The notes under the pieces: generated by a model | What the model was told of the DNA's origin: nothing | Databases searched by the model: none | Seen by the model: only the letters and a program-made list of their open reading frames with translations | In this document: positions 33,767 to 42,918 of the stretch, piece by piece | How positions within the stretch are numbered: the stretch's first letter is position 1 | Layout: each line of letters starts with the position of its first letter | Position numbers and translations under genes: made by a program | DNA from: Cyanobium usitatum str. Tous | Lineage (GTDB): Bacteria; Cyanobacteriota; Cyanobacteriia; PCC-6307; Cyanobiaceae | Direction of reading: 5' to 3' | DNA length: 64,000 bases | Assembly: GCF_003011885.1 (NCBI RefSeq) | Contig: NZ_PXXO01000001.1 | Span: 186,001-250,000 of the forward strand

Positions 33767-34110
33767 GGGTGGAGCTGCGCCAGATCGGCAGCGATCGCCT
33801 GCTTGATTGGCTTGAGGTGCCAGAGCTGGCTGAGGTGCCCCATCCGGGCCGTTGGCTTGAGGCTGGCGGCCGCAGTTTTTTGGTGCTGCAGCGGCGCCAC
33901 CGCTATCAATTGCGCAATGGGTGCTACGAACTTGCCAGTGTGGCTCTGCAGGTGAAGCCCCAGCGCCAGCCCACCGATGCCCGCTGGTGGCAAAACCAGT
34001 GGGTGATCGGGAACCCCGATTGCCGTTTCAACGCCCGCAGCCCGCTGCTGCGCTGTGCCGTGCTTCCCGATGGCCCATGCGAGCGCTGCAGCCACTTCGC
34101 CGGTCCCTAG
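33763..34110 (+). CDS. Small conserved protein, DUF6464-like
   Basis: A 115-residue protein from the ATG that overlaps the terC stop. It begins [19 protein letters not shown], and the C-terminal block [20 protein letters not shown] with CERCSHF contains four Cys that could bind a metal. I recall this block from the cyanobacterial DUF6464 family. The function is unknown. It is probably co-transcribed with terC and the helicase that follows. Confidence 0.7.
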   Translation: MRVELRQIGSDRLLDWLEVPELAEVPHPGRWLEAGGRSFLVLQRRHRYQLRNGCYELASVALQVKPQRQPTDARWWQNQWVIGNPDCRFNARSPLLRCAVLPDGPCERCSHFAGP

Positions 34111-34111
34111 G

Positions 34112-35506
34112 GTGGGGGATCATGCAACACCTGCAATCCGTCAGCCCTCTCCACGATCCGGCACAGAGGTTGCCGATTCCAGTCCGGCGGCGGTGGACGC
34201 TGCGGCGCTAAGCAGCGATGCTCCCGAGTTGCTCGACTTTGCATCGTTTGGGCTGGGTGAGCCGATCTTGAAGGCGGTAACCGAAAAGGGTTACACCAAG
34301 CCCTCACCGATTCAGGGCCAGTGCATCCCGGCGGTGCTGGCGGGTCACGACGTGATGGCGGCGGCCCAGACCGGCACGGGCAAGACCGCCGGTTTCACCC
34401 TGCCGATGCTGGAGCGGCTGCGCCACGGCCCCCCCGCCCGCGCCGGCATTGTGCGCTCCCTGGTGCTCACCCCCACCCGCGAGCTGGCTGCCCAAGTTGG
34501 AGAAAGCGTGCGGGCCTACGGCCGCTACCTCGATCTGCGCAGCGACGTGGTGTTCGGCGGGGTCAAGGTGAATCCCCAGATCTCCAGGTTGCAGCGCGGC
34601 ACTGACGTGCTGGTAGCCACCCCGGGCCGGCTGATGGACCTTTATCAGCAGAAAGCCCTGCGGCTCGACCGGGTCGAGATCCTGGTGCTCGATGAGGCCG
34701 ACCGGATGCTGGATATGGGCTTCATCCGCGATATCCAGAAAATCCTGGCCCTGCTGCCGCCCAAGCGTCAAAACCTTCTTTTCTCAGCCACCTTCTCTGG
34801 GGATATTCGCCGCCTTGCCACCGGCCTGCTGCACAACCCCGTGCAGCTCCAGGCCACTCCCGAAAACCGCACCGCTCCCACGGTGGAGCACCTGCTCCAT
34901 CCCTGCGACATGGATCGCAAGGGTGATCTGCTCAGCCACTTGATCAGCAGCAACAACTGGCAGCAGGTGCTGGTGTTTTCACGCACCAAGCACGGCGCCA
35001 ACCGCATGGCCGAGCGACTCACCCGCGAGGGGATGTCGGCTTCGGCTATCCATGGCAACAAGAGTCAGGGAGCTCGCACGCGGGCCTTGGCCGACTTCAA
35101 GGCTGGTTCGTTGCGGGTGCTGGTGGCAACAGACCTGGCTGCCCGCGGCATTGACATTCACCAGCTGCCCCACGTGGTCAACCTGGACCTGCCGAACCAG
35201 GCGGAGGACTACGTACACCGGATCGGCCGCACCGGCCGGGCCGGCCACAACGGCCACGCAATTTCCCTGGTGGCAGCTGAGGAAAGTGAGCTACTGCGGG
35301 CCATTGAGCGCATGATCGGCACCCGTCTGCCGCGGCAGGAGGTGCCCGGTTTTGAGCCCAAGGTGCTCTCTGCTCCACCCCTGGATCTCAGCGGTGGTCG
35401 GGGTAAGGGCAGGGGCGGTGGTCCTCGCCGGGGTGGACCCCCAGCCGGACCCTCCCGCAGCGGCAGCGACGGGGGCCGCCGGGGTCGCTACAGCTCTGGG
35501 CGTTGA
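34112..35506 (+). CDS. DEAD-box ATP-dependent RNA helicase (RhlE-like)
   Basis: A 464-residue helicase from a GTG just after the previous stop; a start within the previous gene is possible. Motifs: the Q motif ([14 protein letters not shown]), Walker [61 protein letters not shown] and [10 protein letters not shown]. The C terminus is a Gly/Arg-rich tail (from about 420), typical of RhlE/CrhR-like helicases that remodel RNA in cold or stress. Confidence 0.93.
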   Translation: MGDHATPAIRQPSPRSGTEVADSSPAAVDAAALSSDAPELLDFASFGLGEPILKAVTEKGYTKPSPIQGQCIPAVLAGHDVMAAAQTGTGKTAGFTLPMLERLRHGPPARAGIVRSLVLTPTRELAAQVGESVRAYGRYLDLRSDVVFGGVKVNPQISRLQRGTDVLVATPGRLMDLYQQKALRLDRVEILVLDEADRMLDMGFIRDIQKILALLPPKRQNLLFSATFSGDIRRLATGLLHNPVQLQATPENRTAPTVEHLLHPCDMDRKGDLLSHLISSNNWQQVLVFSRTKHGANRMAERLTREGMSASAIHGNKSQGARTRALADFKAGSLRVLVATDLAARGIDIHQLPHVVNLDLPNQAEDYVHRIGRTGRAGHNGHAISLVAAEESELLRAIERMIGTRLPRQEVPGFEPKVLSAPPLDLSGGRGKGRGGGPRRGGPPAGPSRSGSDGGRRGRYSSGR

Positions 35507-35572
35507 TCAAAGCCCTAACGGCAGCAATCGACACACCGGCTAAGGGTTGTCTCCGCTCGGATAGGGACGTTG

Positions 35573-35788
35573 ATGAATGCCCCTATGCCCTACGAGCCCG
35601 GATCCCCTGAATGCCGAGTCCTGATCGACTGCAAGGTTCAGATTGAGTCGATGCTGCTGGCCCTGGGGCGCATCGACAACAGCCAGCACATCCGCGACCA
35701 GCTGTTGTCTGTGCACAACCAACTTGAGGGGCTGCACGCCATCCACCGCAAGGCAGTTGCCGCTCCCCTGGCTGCGGGCGAGCCTTGA
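35573..35788 (+). CDS. Small helical protein, unknown function
   Basis: A 71-residue soluble protein from the ATG at 35573. It has a predicted helical hairpin (RVLIDCKVQIESMLLALGRI … QHIRDQLLSVHNQLEGLHAI), with no signal or membrane segment. It follows the helicase by about 65 bases and is next to a convergent 68-residue gene. No family is recognised with confidence. Confidence 0.5.
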   Translation: MNAPMPYEPGSPECRVLIDCKVQIESMLLALGRIDNSQHIRDQLLSVHNQLEGLHAIHRKAVAAPLAAGEP

Positions 35789-35791
35789 GGA

Positions 35792-35998
35792 TCAACCAGC
35801 CGCCTGGGCAGCAACGAGCCCGCTATTCAGCCGCCCCATTTCAAAACCTTGACAGGTGGCATAGGCGCTGGCCAGGGTTGCAACCCGGCGGCGCCTGTGG
35901 GGCTGTTGCTCGTGGCTGACCACGTAGCGGCCTGTCGTTTCCCTGTAGATCAGACAACCATTGCCGGTTTCACCGACGTAGGACAGTTCGTTTCCCAT
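35792..35998 (-). CDS. Small conserved picocyanobacterial protein
   Basis: A 68-residue soluble protein, ATG at 35998. It opens MGNELSYVGETGNGCLIYRE and has a basic middle (QQPHRRRRVATL). Similar short proteins with this opening recur in Synechococcus genomes, as far as I remember. The function is unknown. The stop is 3 bases from the convergent 71-residue gene. Confidence 0.55.
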   Translation of the reverse strand: MGNELSYVGETGNGCLIYRETTGRYVVSHEQQPHRRRRVATLASAYATCQGFEMGRLNSGLVAAQAAG

Positions 35999-36088
35999 GG
36001 TTCCCGAGCAAGGTCTCCTTCCTCTCTAGCTGCGGTTACTGGCGCCGAAAAGTGAGGGAGCCCTAACAACACAGAACTTAAGTTATGT

Positions 36089-37129
36089 CTAAGCGACCCC
36101 AAGCTGATCACCTGCGCTGCAGCCCAGTTGTTGCAGCAAGCTCTGGCCTTGGGCAGGTGACTTGCCCTCCAGTTGGGCTGCTCTTACCAGCAATGGGCAG
36201 CCAGCAGTGCCAACCACCAGGCCCGCGTCGGCAGCAAGCGCCAGCAAGGTTCCGGGTGCCGCTGCTGCCGACAACGATCCCTTCGACAACACTCCTGGCT
36301 CCGCTAATAAGTAGCGGGCTTCTGGGCTCACTTGAGAAGCGAGCCTGGCGACCAGAGGTTCGGTGGCTAGAAGTTTCAGCCGCTTGCCCTGCCACTGGGT
36401 GACGGCGCCGGGGTACAGGCCCATCACCCGACGATGAATTTCCAGAGCCGACTGGTTCCAGTCGACTAACAAGTCGTCTTTGGTGAGCATCCGGGCGTAG
36501 CTGAGGCCCATTTCTCCCTGGACACGAGCCCCGAGCCGGGCTAGCCGTTCGGCTTCTGGTCCCGTTCCGGCGGTTTCGATGCGCGGCAGCGCCTCCACCA
36601 GCAGCTCGGCGCTGAGCTGGGCGAGCCGCTGCCCCAGCTGCTGGGCGTTCTCCAGCAGGCCAATGGAGATAGAGCGCTCCAGCAGCACCGGCCCGGTATC
36701 GAGGCCCTCCTCCATGGCCATAATCCCGACGCCGGTGCTGCTGTCGCCCTGCAGTAGGCACCACTGGATCGGTCCGGCGCCACGCCAGCGGGGCAGTAGG
36801 GAGCCGTGGGCGTTCCAGCAGCCCAGGGGGGGCTGGGCCAGCACCTCTGGCGGCAGGATCTGGCCAAATGCCACCACAACGGACACATCGGCGCGGAGGG
36901 CGCCAAGCCTGGCCTGGAGCTCGGGCTCGCGGCGGATCCGCTCCGGCGTGAATATCGGCAGGCCTAGCTCCAGGGCGCGTGCCTTGACAGGACTTGGCAG
37001 TAAGTCCTTGCCCCGCCCCCGCCGCCGATCTGGCTGGGTAACCACCCCCACCAGCTCGTGCCCTGCTTCCACCAGCGCATCAAGGCTGGGCACCGCGTAG
37101 GCGGGGGTGCCCCAAAACAGGATCTTCAA
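36089..37129 (-). CDS. fmt: Methionyl-tRNA formyltransferase
   Basis: A 346-residue enzyme that formylates initiator Met-tRNA. The N-terminal domain has KILFWGTPAYAVPSLDALVE and VVTQPDRRRGRGKDLLPSPV; the formyl-transfer site is around HGSLLPRWRGAGPIQWCLL (about 110-128) with EEGLDTGPVLL. The best start is a TTG at 37129, placed 10 bases after the upstream pmbA stop; the in-frame ATG at 37222 would overlap pmbA heavily. Confidence 0.93.
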   Translation of the reverse strand: MKILFWGTPAYAVPSLDALVEAGHELVGVVTQPDRRRGRGKDLLPSPVKARALELGLPIFTPERIRREPELQARLGALRADVSVVVAFGQILPPEVLAQPPLGCWNAHGSLLPRWRGAGPIQWCLLQGDSSTGVGIMAMEEGLDTGPVLLERSISIGLLENAQQLGQRLAQLSAELLVEALPRIETAGTGPEAERLARLGARVQGEMGLSYARMLTKDDLLVDWNQSALEIHRRVMGLYPGAVTQWQGKRLKLLATEPLVARLASQVSPEARYLLAEPGVLSKGSLSAAAAPGTLLALAADAGLVVGTAGCPLLVRAAQLEGKSPAQGQSLLQQLGCSAGDQLGVA

Positions 37130-37139
37130 GGACAGATGA

Positions 37140-38516
37140 TCAGGCCTCGCCAGTGATCGAGAGCCCTTCCACCCAGACATAAGGGCAGAGACCATCTGGG
37201 GTGATCTTGGCCAGGCCTTCAAAGCCGACGACCGCCTTCATCACGGTGCGGATGTCGCCGGCGACGGTGGCGGCTTCGATCGAGCGGCTGACCCCACCCT
37301 CAACTAACCAGCCGTCAAAAGGCAAGGAGAAAGAGCCCTGGCTGGCTTTAACTCCAGCATGCAGGGCCGATAGGGAGTCGATCACCACAACGGGGCCGGA
37401 ATGGTTTAAGCGATCTAGACCCTGCTGGCCGCCGCCACTGCCAGGGGTAGCCCCAATCTCGAACCAATCGGCCCCCACCGACACCTTTGCTCCCATGCCG
37501 GCATGGCCGGTGGGCGCCACCCCAAATGCTCGGGCCGTGGCCTCCGAGTGCAGGAAGTTTTTCAGCATGCCGCCAGCCACTAGGTCTAGGGGCGCGGTGG
37601 GGGTGCCCTCGCCATCGAAGGCAGAGGCGCCCACATTGCCGGGGTGCAGGCCGTTATCGCGGATGCTCAAAAAGGTCACGGCCACGCAGTCGCCAAGTGA
37701 GTCGCGGTGGCTGAGGCTCACCCCATCGAGCACGGCCCGGGCATTGAAGAGGCTGCTGAAGGCCCCGATCAGGTCGAGGAAGGCTTCCGGGCTGAAAACA
37801 CAGGTGTAGTAGCCGGTTTCGATCGGTGCGTAGTCAAGGTGGGCGATCGTGCGCTCGGCGGCCTCTTCGATGCAGCCGGCGATGTCGAGTTCGGTGGCGC
37901 CGTAGGCCAAGCGCACGGCACCGGAACTGCGTGGTTTGCGACCGGCTTCCTCTGCCCTGGCGTAGAGGTAGAGGCTGGCGGTGGTTAGGGTCTGGTGGCG
38001 GCAGGCCCCTTCGCTATTGAGATAAAGGCGCTCGCTGCTGCGCTGGGCCAGGCCGTTGTATGGAACTGTGCCGATGGCTATGTGGCGATCAAGCAGTTGC
38101 CGTTCGGCCTGTTTGAGGGTGTCCAGCAGGCTGAGGATCGGCTGGGGTTGATGCAGCGGTTGATCTAGTGGGGCCAGGGGTGCGGTGGCCAGGGGCGAGA
38201 ACGCCGGTGTTTCCTCCGCATTGCCAAAGGCGCTGGCGTCGCGGGCGCCGCTCAGGGCCCTGGCCAGGCCGGAATCGCTGAGGTCTGAGGTGCTGGTAAT
38301 GCCAACTAGGCCGTCGCCGTTCCACACCCGCAAGGTGATGGCGCTGCGTTGGGCACCTTTCATCTGTTTGGCTTCGCCGCGGTCTACCTGCACGGAGGTG
38401 TCGGTGCTGCAGGAGGCGCCAAGATCCCATTGCTGGATGCCGGCGCCTTGGGCGAGTTGTTGGAGCCGGCCGCTGAGGGCCTCGGCGTTCAGGGTCTGGA
38501 TGGTGGGCTGGGTCAT
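37140..38516 (-). CDS. pmbA: TldE/PmbA family metalloprotease subunit
   Basis: A 458-residue protein from the ATG at 38516. It is the non-catalytic partner of the TldD/TldE heterodimeric peptidase, which processes modified peptides and CcdA-like toxins. Family segments include VWNGDGLVGITSTSDL and the C-terminal VSRSIEAATVAGDIRTVMKA. The gene lies 2 bases downstream of tldD, so both subunits are made together. Confidence 0.92.
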   Translation of the reverse strand: MTQPTIQTLNAEALSGRLQQLAQGAGIQQWDLGASCSTDTSVQVDRGEAKQMKGAQRSAITLRVWNGDGLVGITSTSDLSDSGLARALSGARDASAFGNAEETPAFSPLATAPLAPLDQPLHQPQPILSLLDTLKQAERQLLDRHIAIGTVPYNGLAQRSSERLYLNSEGACRHQTLTTASLYLYARAEEAGRKPRSSGAVRLAYGATELDIAGCIEEAAERTIAHLDYAPIETGYYTCVFSPEAFLDLIGAFSSLFNARAVLDGVSLSHRDSLGDCVAVTFLSIRDNGLHPGNVGASAFDGEGTPTAPLDLVAGGMLKNFLHSEATARAFGVAPTGHAGMGAKVSVGADWFEIGATPGSGGGQQGLDRLNHSGPVVVIDSLSALHAGVKASQGSFSLPFDGWLVEGGVSRSIEAATVAGDIRTVMKAVVGFEGLAKITPDGLCPYVWVEGLSITGEA

Positions 38517-38518
38517 GG

Positions 38519-39982
38519 TCAGCGTCCTCCCACGGTGATCGAATCCACCTTGATGTGGGGCTGGCCGACGGTTACGAAGATGCTGCCGCTCACGGAGCCA
38601 CAGAAGCCCGCGGCTAGTTCCAGGTCGTTGGCGCACATCGAAATGCGCGGCATCACCTCCTTGGCTTCGCCAATCAGGGTGGCCCCCTTCACCGGTTTGG
38701 TGAGCTGGCCGTTTTCAATCAAGTAGCCCTCCTCCACGGCGAAGTTGAACTGGCCGGTGGGGCCGACGCTGCCGCCGCCCATCGATTTGCAATAAAGCCC
38801 CTTGTCGACCGATCCGATCAGCTGCTCGGGGGTGTGGGGGCCGGCGGCGATGAAGGTGTTGCGCATGCGGCTGGCGGCAGCAAAGGTATGGCCCTGGCGC
38901 CGGCCGCTGCCGGTGCGGCTGTGGCCGGTGCGCAGCTCGCCGGCTCGATCGCTGAGAAATCGCTTGAGAACGCCGTTTTCGATCAGCACGGTGCGCTGGG
39001 GCTCCATGCCTTCGTCGTCCATGGAAAGGGAGCCGAAGGCGCCGTCGCTGAGGCCTTCGTCGATGGCCGTGACGGCCTCGTGGGCAATGGATTGGCCAAC
39101 CATCTCAGCAAAGGGGGTGGTGCCCCGCTCCACCTGGGTGGTTTCCAGCAGATGGCCGCAGGCCTCATGAAAAATCACGCCGCCGAAGCGGTTGGCCAGC
39201 ACCGCTGGCATCTGACCGGCTTCGACGTAATCGGCGTAGAGCATGGTGCCCACACTCGAACACACCTCCTGGGCGGCGGCGTCCGCGTCCCATTGGCGCA
39301 GGTCATCGGGGCGATCGGAGGTGCCGTAGCGGCGGCCGAGGCCGGCGCGGTGGTCGCCGTCGGCGGCAAGCACGTTTAAACCGAGGGACTGGTGCAGGCG
39401 GATATCGCGGGCAAAGGTGCCATCACTGGCAGCAACCAGCACCGACTGCCAGTCGCGGGAGTAGCTGCCGCGCCTGGCCTGTAGGTGGCTGCCGTGGTGC
39501 TCGAGGCGGCAAGTGCCCTCCAGCAGCTTCAAGGTGGCTTCAGCCAGGGAGGGGCAGCTATCAAGCCAGTCCAGCTTGGCGGCGGCGAAATCGCGCATCA
39601 CCTGCAGACCTTCGAAGGGGCTGGAGTTGCTGCTGCTGTGGCTCAATCCGAGCATGCCGAGGGCTTGCTCAAGGGCCTGCATCAGGCCGCGTTCACTCAG
39701 GTCGTTGGTGCTAACGAAGCCATCGCGGTCGCCCAGGAACACCCGAATACCAGCGCCCATGCCGAAGGCAGGACTGACGCTGGTGATGGTGTCCTGCTCA
39801 GCCAAGACGCCGAGGTGGTCGGTGCGCTCTAAGAAAATCTCAACTAAATCGGCACCTGCTGCCCTGCCGCTCGCCAGTAAGGCCTCCAGCCGCAGCATCC
39901 AGCTTTGATCAAATGCATCTGCCGCTACCACTGCCGACTGGGCTGCAGCCGACTGGAGAACAACCGGTTTGGAGGCAACCAA
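38519..39982 (-). CDS. tldD: TldD family metalloprotease (catalytic subunit)
   Basis: A 487-residue zinc peptidase. The HExxxH motif is present in [16 protein letters not shown] (around residue 270), and the C-terminal region has [20 protein letters not shown] and the [17 protein letters not shown] block. The partner subunit gene follows immediately. The start ATG at 39982 leaves a 90-base gap to acsF. Confidence 0.93.
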   Translation of the reverse strand: MVASKPVVLQSAAAQSAVVAADAFDQSWMLRLEALLASGRAAGADLVEIFLERTDHLGVLAEQDTITSVSPAFGMGAGIRVFLGDRDGFVSTNDLSERGLMQALEQALGMLGLSHSSSNSSPFEGLQVMRDFAAAKLDWLDSCPSLAEATLKLLEGTCRLEHHGSHLQARRGSYSRDWQSVLVAASDGTFARDIRLHQSLGLNVLAADGDHRAGLGRRYGTSDRPDDLRQWDADAAAQEVCSSVGTMLYADYVEAGQMPAVLANRFGGVIFHEACGHLLETTQVERGTTPFAEMVGQSIAHEAVTAIDEGLSDGAFGSLSMDDEGMEPQRTVLIENGVLKRFLSDRAGELRTGHSRTGSGRRQGHTFAAASRMRNTFIAAGPHTPEQLIGSVDKGLYCKSMGGGSVGPTGQFNFAVEEGYLIENGQLTKPVKGATLIGEAKEVMPRISMCANDLELAAGFCGSVSGSIFVTVGQPHIKVDSITVGGR

Positions 39983-40069
39983 AAGAACTCAGCGAAGGAA
40001 TGATGTAACTGCAGGCCAGGCAAAGGCAGGCCAGGCCTATCAAAAAATGCTCGGCGAATCAGGAATAAT

Positions 40070-41176
40070 TCAGCGCACTGAGGGCTGGAATTGCTCGCTG
40101 CGGATAGCAGGGGTGAAATAAAGCTTGGCCATTTCTGCGCCATTGGCGATCCAATAAGGCAGTTTGCGCAAAACTTTTATTGCTCCAGGAGCACCGCTTG
40201 CGTCGGCCTCGCTGAGCTTGGCGTTGTTGCTAACCAGACGCTCTAGGCGGATGTAGAACTTGGGATGGTCAACATTCAGCACCACGGGGAACACTCTGGC
40301 GGAAGTCTCATTGGTTTTAGCAATCACGACCTTGTCGTATTCGCGAGCGTCGAGGCCCAGGGCTTCGTAGAACTCTTTGCGAGAAACATCTCGGACATAC
40401 ATGGTGGCAAACACTGCCAGCAGGAAGAAGCGGCACCAAAGCCTGGCGGTGAAGCCGCGCACGGTGTCTGGCTGAGCCTTCATCAAGGCATCAAAGAAAT
40501 CGCCGTGGCGGTTCTCGTCTTGGCACCAATTCTCGAAGAAGTTAAAAATAGGGAAGATCTTGCTTTCTGGATTTTGCTCTAGGTGGCGATAGATGGCGAT
40601 GTAGCGCCAGTAGCCAATCTTCTCGCTCAAGTAGGTAGCGTAGAAGATGAATTTAGGCTTGAAGAAGGTATACGACTTGCTGGCGGTCAAGAAGCCCAAG
40701 TCCAGTTGCAGCCCAAAATCTCCCATGGCTTTATTGAGGAAGCCGGCATGGCGGGCCTCATCGCGCGCCATGTGGGCAAAGCACTCGGCAAGTAGCGGAT
40801 TTTTGGTTTTGATGCGGCGGCTGAGCTCCTTGTAGAGCAGGAAGCCAGAAAATTCAGAGGTGCAGCTCTGCTCAAGAAACTCAACGAAAACCCTCCGGGT
40901 ATCAGGATCTAGCTTCTCGGCTGCCCCCTCAAACTCGCCGTTGCGCACGAAGTGGTGGCGGTTGTAATCCTTGCGGAACTCCTCGCATATGGCCTCAAGC
41001 TCCACCTCATTTGGCCGCAGATCCATCGCCGCAATGGCGTCGAAATCTGTGGTGTAGAAGCGGGGCGTCAGGATCGTGTCTTTGGCCGGATCTTTGACGG
41101 CTGGTGCACCGGGCGAGCCCACAGAGGCTTGACTGGGGCTGGTGGTAGCGCTGGCAGTTGCGGCTGGAGGCACCAT
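40070..41176 (-). CDS. acsF: Mg-protoporphyrin IX monomethyl ester oxidative cyclase AcsF
   Basis: A 368-residue diiron oxygenase that forms the fifth (E) ring of chlorophyll. Diiron ligands are visible in [19 protein letters not shown] (about 116-134), [14 protein letters not shown] (about 155-168) and [12 protein letters not shown] (about 234-245). The first about 35 residues are a Ser/Thr/Ala-rich extension. The enzyme acts at the thylakoid or plasma membrane with Ycf54. It lies within a long minus-strand run, 48 bases downstream of the DUF2996 gene. Confidence 0.96.
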   Translation of the reverse strand: MVPPAATASATTSPSQASVGSPGAPAVKDPAKDTILTPRFYTTDFDAIAAMDLRPNEVELEAICEEFRKDYNRHHFVRNGEFEGAAEKLDPDTRRVFVEFLEQSCTSEFSGFLLYKELSRRIKTKNPLLAECFAHMARDEARHAGFLNKAMGDFGLQLDLGFLTASKSYTFFKPKFIFYATYLSEKIGYWRYIAIYRHLEQNPESKIFPIFNFFENWCQDENRHGDFFDALMKAQPDTVRGFTARLWCRFFLLAVFATMYVRDVSRKEFYEALGLDAREYDKVVIAKTNETSARVFPVVLNVDHPKFYIRLERLVSNNAKLSEADASGAPGAIKVLRKLPYWIANGAEMAKLYFTPAIRSEQFQPSVR

Positions 41177-41224
41177 CGAGGCTTGCGGCTTACGGCAGTT
41201 CCTGCATCGTAGAGGGCGTGGCAG

Positions 41225-41641
41225 TCAGTTCGGGCCGAGCCATTTCTGACCGTTGAGCCGCTGCACCAGCCGCGATACCAGCAGCGCCAGGCTCATCTTC
41301 TTCTCGTCGATCAGAAACGACTCCAGCAGGCTTGGCTGGCCGCCTGCCTCTGCCAAAGCCACCGTTTTGGCTGAACTGATATCTGGTTTGGTGAAGCACA
41401 GCCAGAAGCGACGCCGACCCGGCAGCTCCCCTTGAATCATCCAGCACTCCGACCCCACCACGGGCATGGCTCCTTGCACAAAGGCCAGTTCGGCAGCAGC
41501 TCCTCCGTAGCCCTGGATCTCTTTGGCCAGGGCCGGGATCAGTAGCTGGGGCACAAAGATCTCAAACGGCTGGTCTTCCACTGCAGGCGGTTTGGCCTTT
41601 GCGGGTTGATCTTTGGCAGCTGGCTGGGCGGATTCGCTCAC
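41225..41641 (-). CDS. DUF2996 family protein
   Basis: A 138-residue soluble protein. The first 22 residues are Lys/Pro/Ala-rich and probably disordered. The conserved core follows: AVEDQPFEIFVPQLLIPALA, the segment ending MPVVGSECWMIQGEL, then SLLESFLIDEKKMSLALLVS and VQRLNGQKWL at the C terminus. DUF2996 is a cyanobacterial and plastid family of unknown function; the neighbourhood with acsF may hint at chlorophyll or membrane biology. Confidence 0.85.
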   Translation of the reverse strand: MSESAQPAAKDQPAKAKPPAVEDQPFEIFVPQLLIPALAKEIQGYGGAAAELAFVQGAMPVVGSECWMIQGELPGRRRFWLCFTKPDISSAKTVALAEAGGQPSLLESFLIDEKKMSLALLVSRLVQRLNGQKWLGPN

Positions 41642-41715
41642 CGTTGCAGGCCCCTTTCGGCATCGTCCTTGGACTTTACGCAGGTTGCCAGGCGATGGGT
41701 TGCCCGGCAGCTAGC

Positions 41716-42204
41716 TCACCAGTCGTCACTGCTGGGGATGTCCCAGCCATCACCCACGGCAGCGGCCTGGGCCACCACCGGTTCGCCTGCCGAAGCTGGA
41801 TTGCTGCCTTTGCGAATCACCCGAAATTGCACGGCAACGGTTGGGGCTGGTTCGCCAGGGGATCTCTGCGGCCCGGCTGCGGCTCGAGGGGCTGGCCTTG
41901 CTGGCTCGCTTTGGTTTTGCTGCTGCGGCTGCCTCCAGTTCTCCTCGGGGGCACTGGCGCCGCCGCGCACTTGACGGCGCAGGGTGAGCGGCCCAGTGCG
42001 CAGGGCTAGGGCGGCTCCGGCGGCGCTCAGCCCGGCTCCCGCGCTGGCGGCCAGGGCTATCCAGGCTCCGATTGGCAGGGCCGGGCTGGTCCAAACCAGC
42101 AGGCGCAGGGCCGCATTGGGTCGGGGGTTTAGGGCGCCTACCAGCAGCACCAGCAGCAGGGGAGCCAGCAGGGGGAGCAGCAGCAGGCGTTGCAGCAGGG
42201 CCAA
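41716..42204 (-). CDS. Conserved membrane protein, unknown function
   Basis: A 162-residue protein with two hydrophobic helices (about 5-24 and 35-68), followed by a Gln/Pro/Ala-rich cytoplasmic or lumenal stretch and an acidic C terminus (GDGWDIPSSDDW). It starts 27 bases after ubiX on the same strand. Similar two-helix proteins with a disordered tail recur next to ubiX in Synechococcus as far as I recall, but no function is known. Confidence 0.6.
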   Translation of the reverse strand: MALLQRLLLLPLLAPLLLVLLVGALNPRPNAALRLLVWTSPALPIGAWIALAASAGAGLSAAGAALALRTGPLTLRRQVRGGASAPEENWRQPQQQNQSEPARPAPRAAAGPQRSPGEPAPTVAVQFRVIRKGSNPASAGEPVVAQAAAVGDGWDIPSSDDW

Positions 42205-42231
42205 TGGATCGACTGGGGTGAGGAGGGCGGC

Positions 42232-42915
42232 CTAGGGGGAAGTAGTCCCGGCGGCTGGTGCCCCAGGGGATCCTGGCTGGTGCGGCGGCCCCTGCCAACG
42301 GCGCAGGTTGCCGAGCTCGTAGCCGAGCACGTCAAAGACGCGGATCACCAGAAAATCCACCATGTCTTCGATCGATTGGGGTTGGTGATACCAGGCAGGC
42401 ACCGGCGGGGCGATGCGGGCACCAGCCTCGGCCAAGGCCGTGAGGTTGCGGAGGTGCACCAGGCTCCAGGGGGTTTCCCTCGGGCAGATCACAAGGGGGC
42501 GCCCCTCCTTGAGGTGAACATCGGCGGCCCGCTCCACGAGATCCAGGGCTACCCCAGAAGCGATGCGCCCCACGGTTCCCATGGAGGCCGGCAGGATCAC
42601 CATACCGCGGGTTTTGAAGCTGCCACTGGCAATGCCAGCGGCCTGGTCGTTCCAGCGGTGGCAGCGCAGCTGCCCTGTGCTGACAGCGGTGCGTTCTCGC
42701 CAAAAGGCTTCCTGGGCATCAGGTTCTGAGGGCACCCTCAGTCCCAGTTCGGCCTGCCAGACGCCAATGGCTCCTCGCGAGGTGACCAGCTCCACCGCTT
42801 CTCCGGCCTCCAGCAGCAATTGCAGGGCCCGCTGGGCGAGGGGCTGGGCCGAGGCGCCAGAAACGGCCAGCACCACCGGCCCCTTTCCGGAGCTGGTTCC
42901 GGATGGCCGAACCAT
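42232..42915 (-). CDS. ubiX: Flavin prenyltransferase UbiX
   Basis: A 227-residue enzyme that attaches a dimethylallyl group to FMN, giving the prenylated flavin used by UbiD decarboxylases. Motifs: [16 protein letters not shown] (about 16-31), the helix with [20 protein letters not shown] (about 107-126) and [20 protein letters not shown] (about 139-158). It starts 3 bases after the RNase R homologue stop. Confidence 0.9.
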   Translation of the reverse strand: MVRPSGTSSGKGPVVLAVSGASAQPLAQRALQLLLEAGEAVELVTSRGAIGVWQAELGLRVPSEPDAQEAFWRERTAVSTGQLRCHRWNDQAAGIASGSFKTRGMVILPASMGTVGRIASGVALDLVERAADVHLKEGRPLVICPRETPWSLVHLRNLTALAEAGARIAPPVPAWYHQPQSIEDMVDFLVIRVFDVLGYELGNLRRWQGPPHQPGSPGAPAAGTTSP

Positions 42916-42918
42916 GGC

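Noticed and set aside
39990-40060. Direct repeat CAGGCCAGGC twice, 16 bases apart, between tldD and acsF
   Set aside because: Only two short copies in GC-rich DNA, no T run, and no pairing arm that would make a clear terminator.
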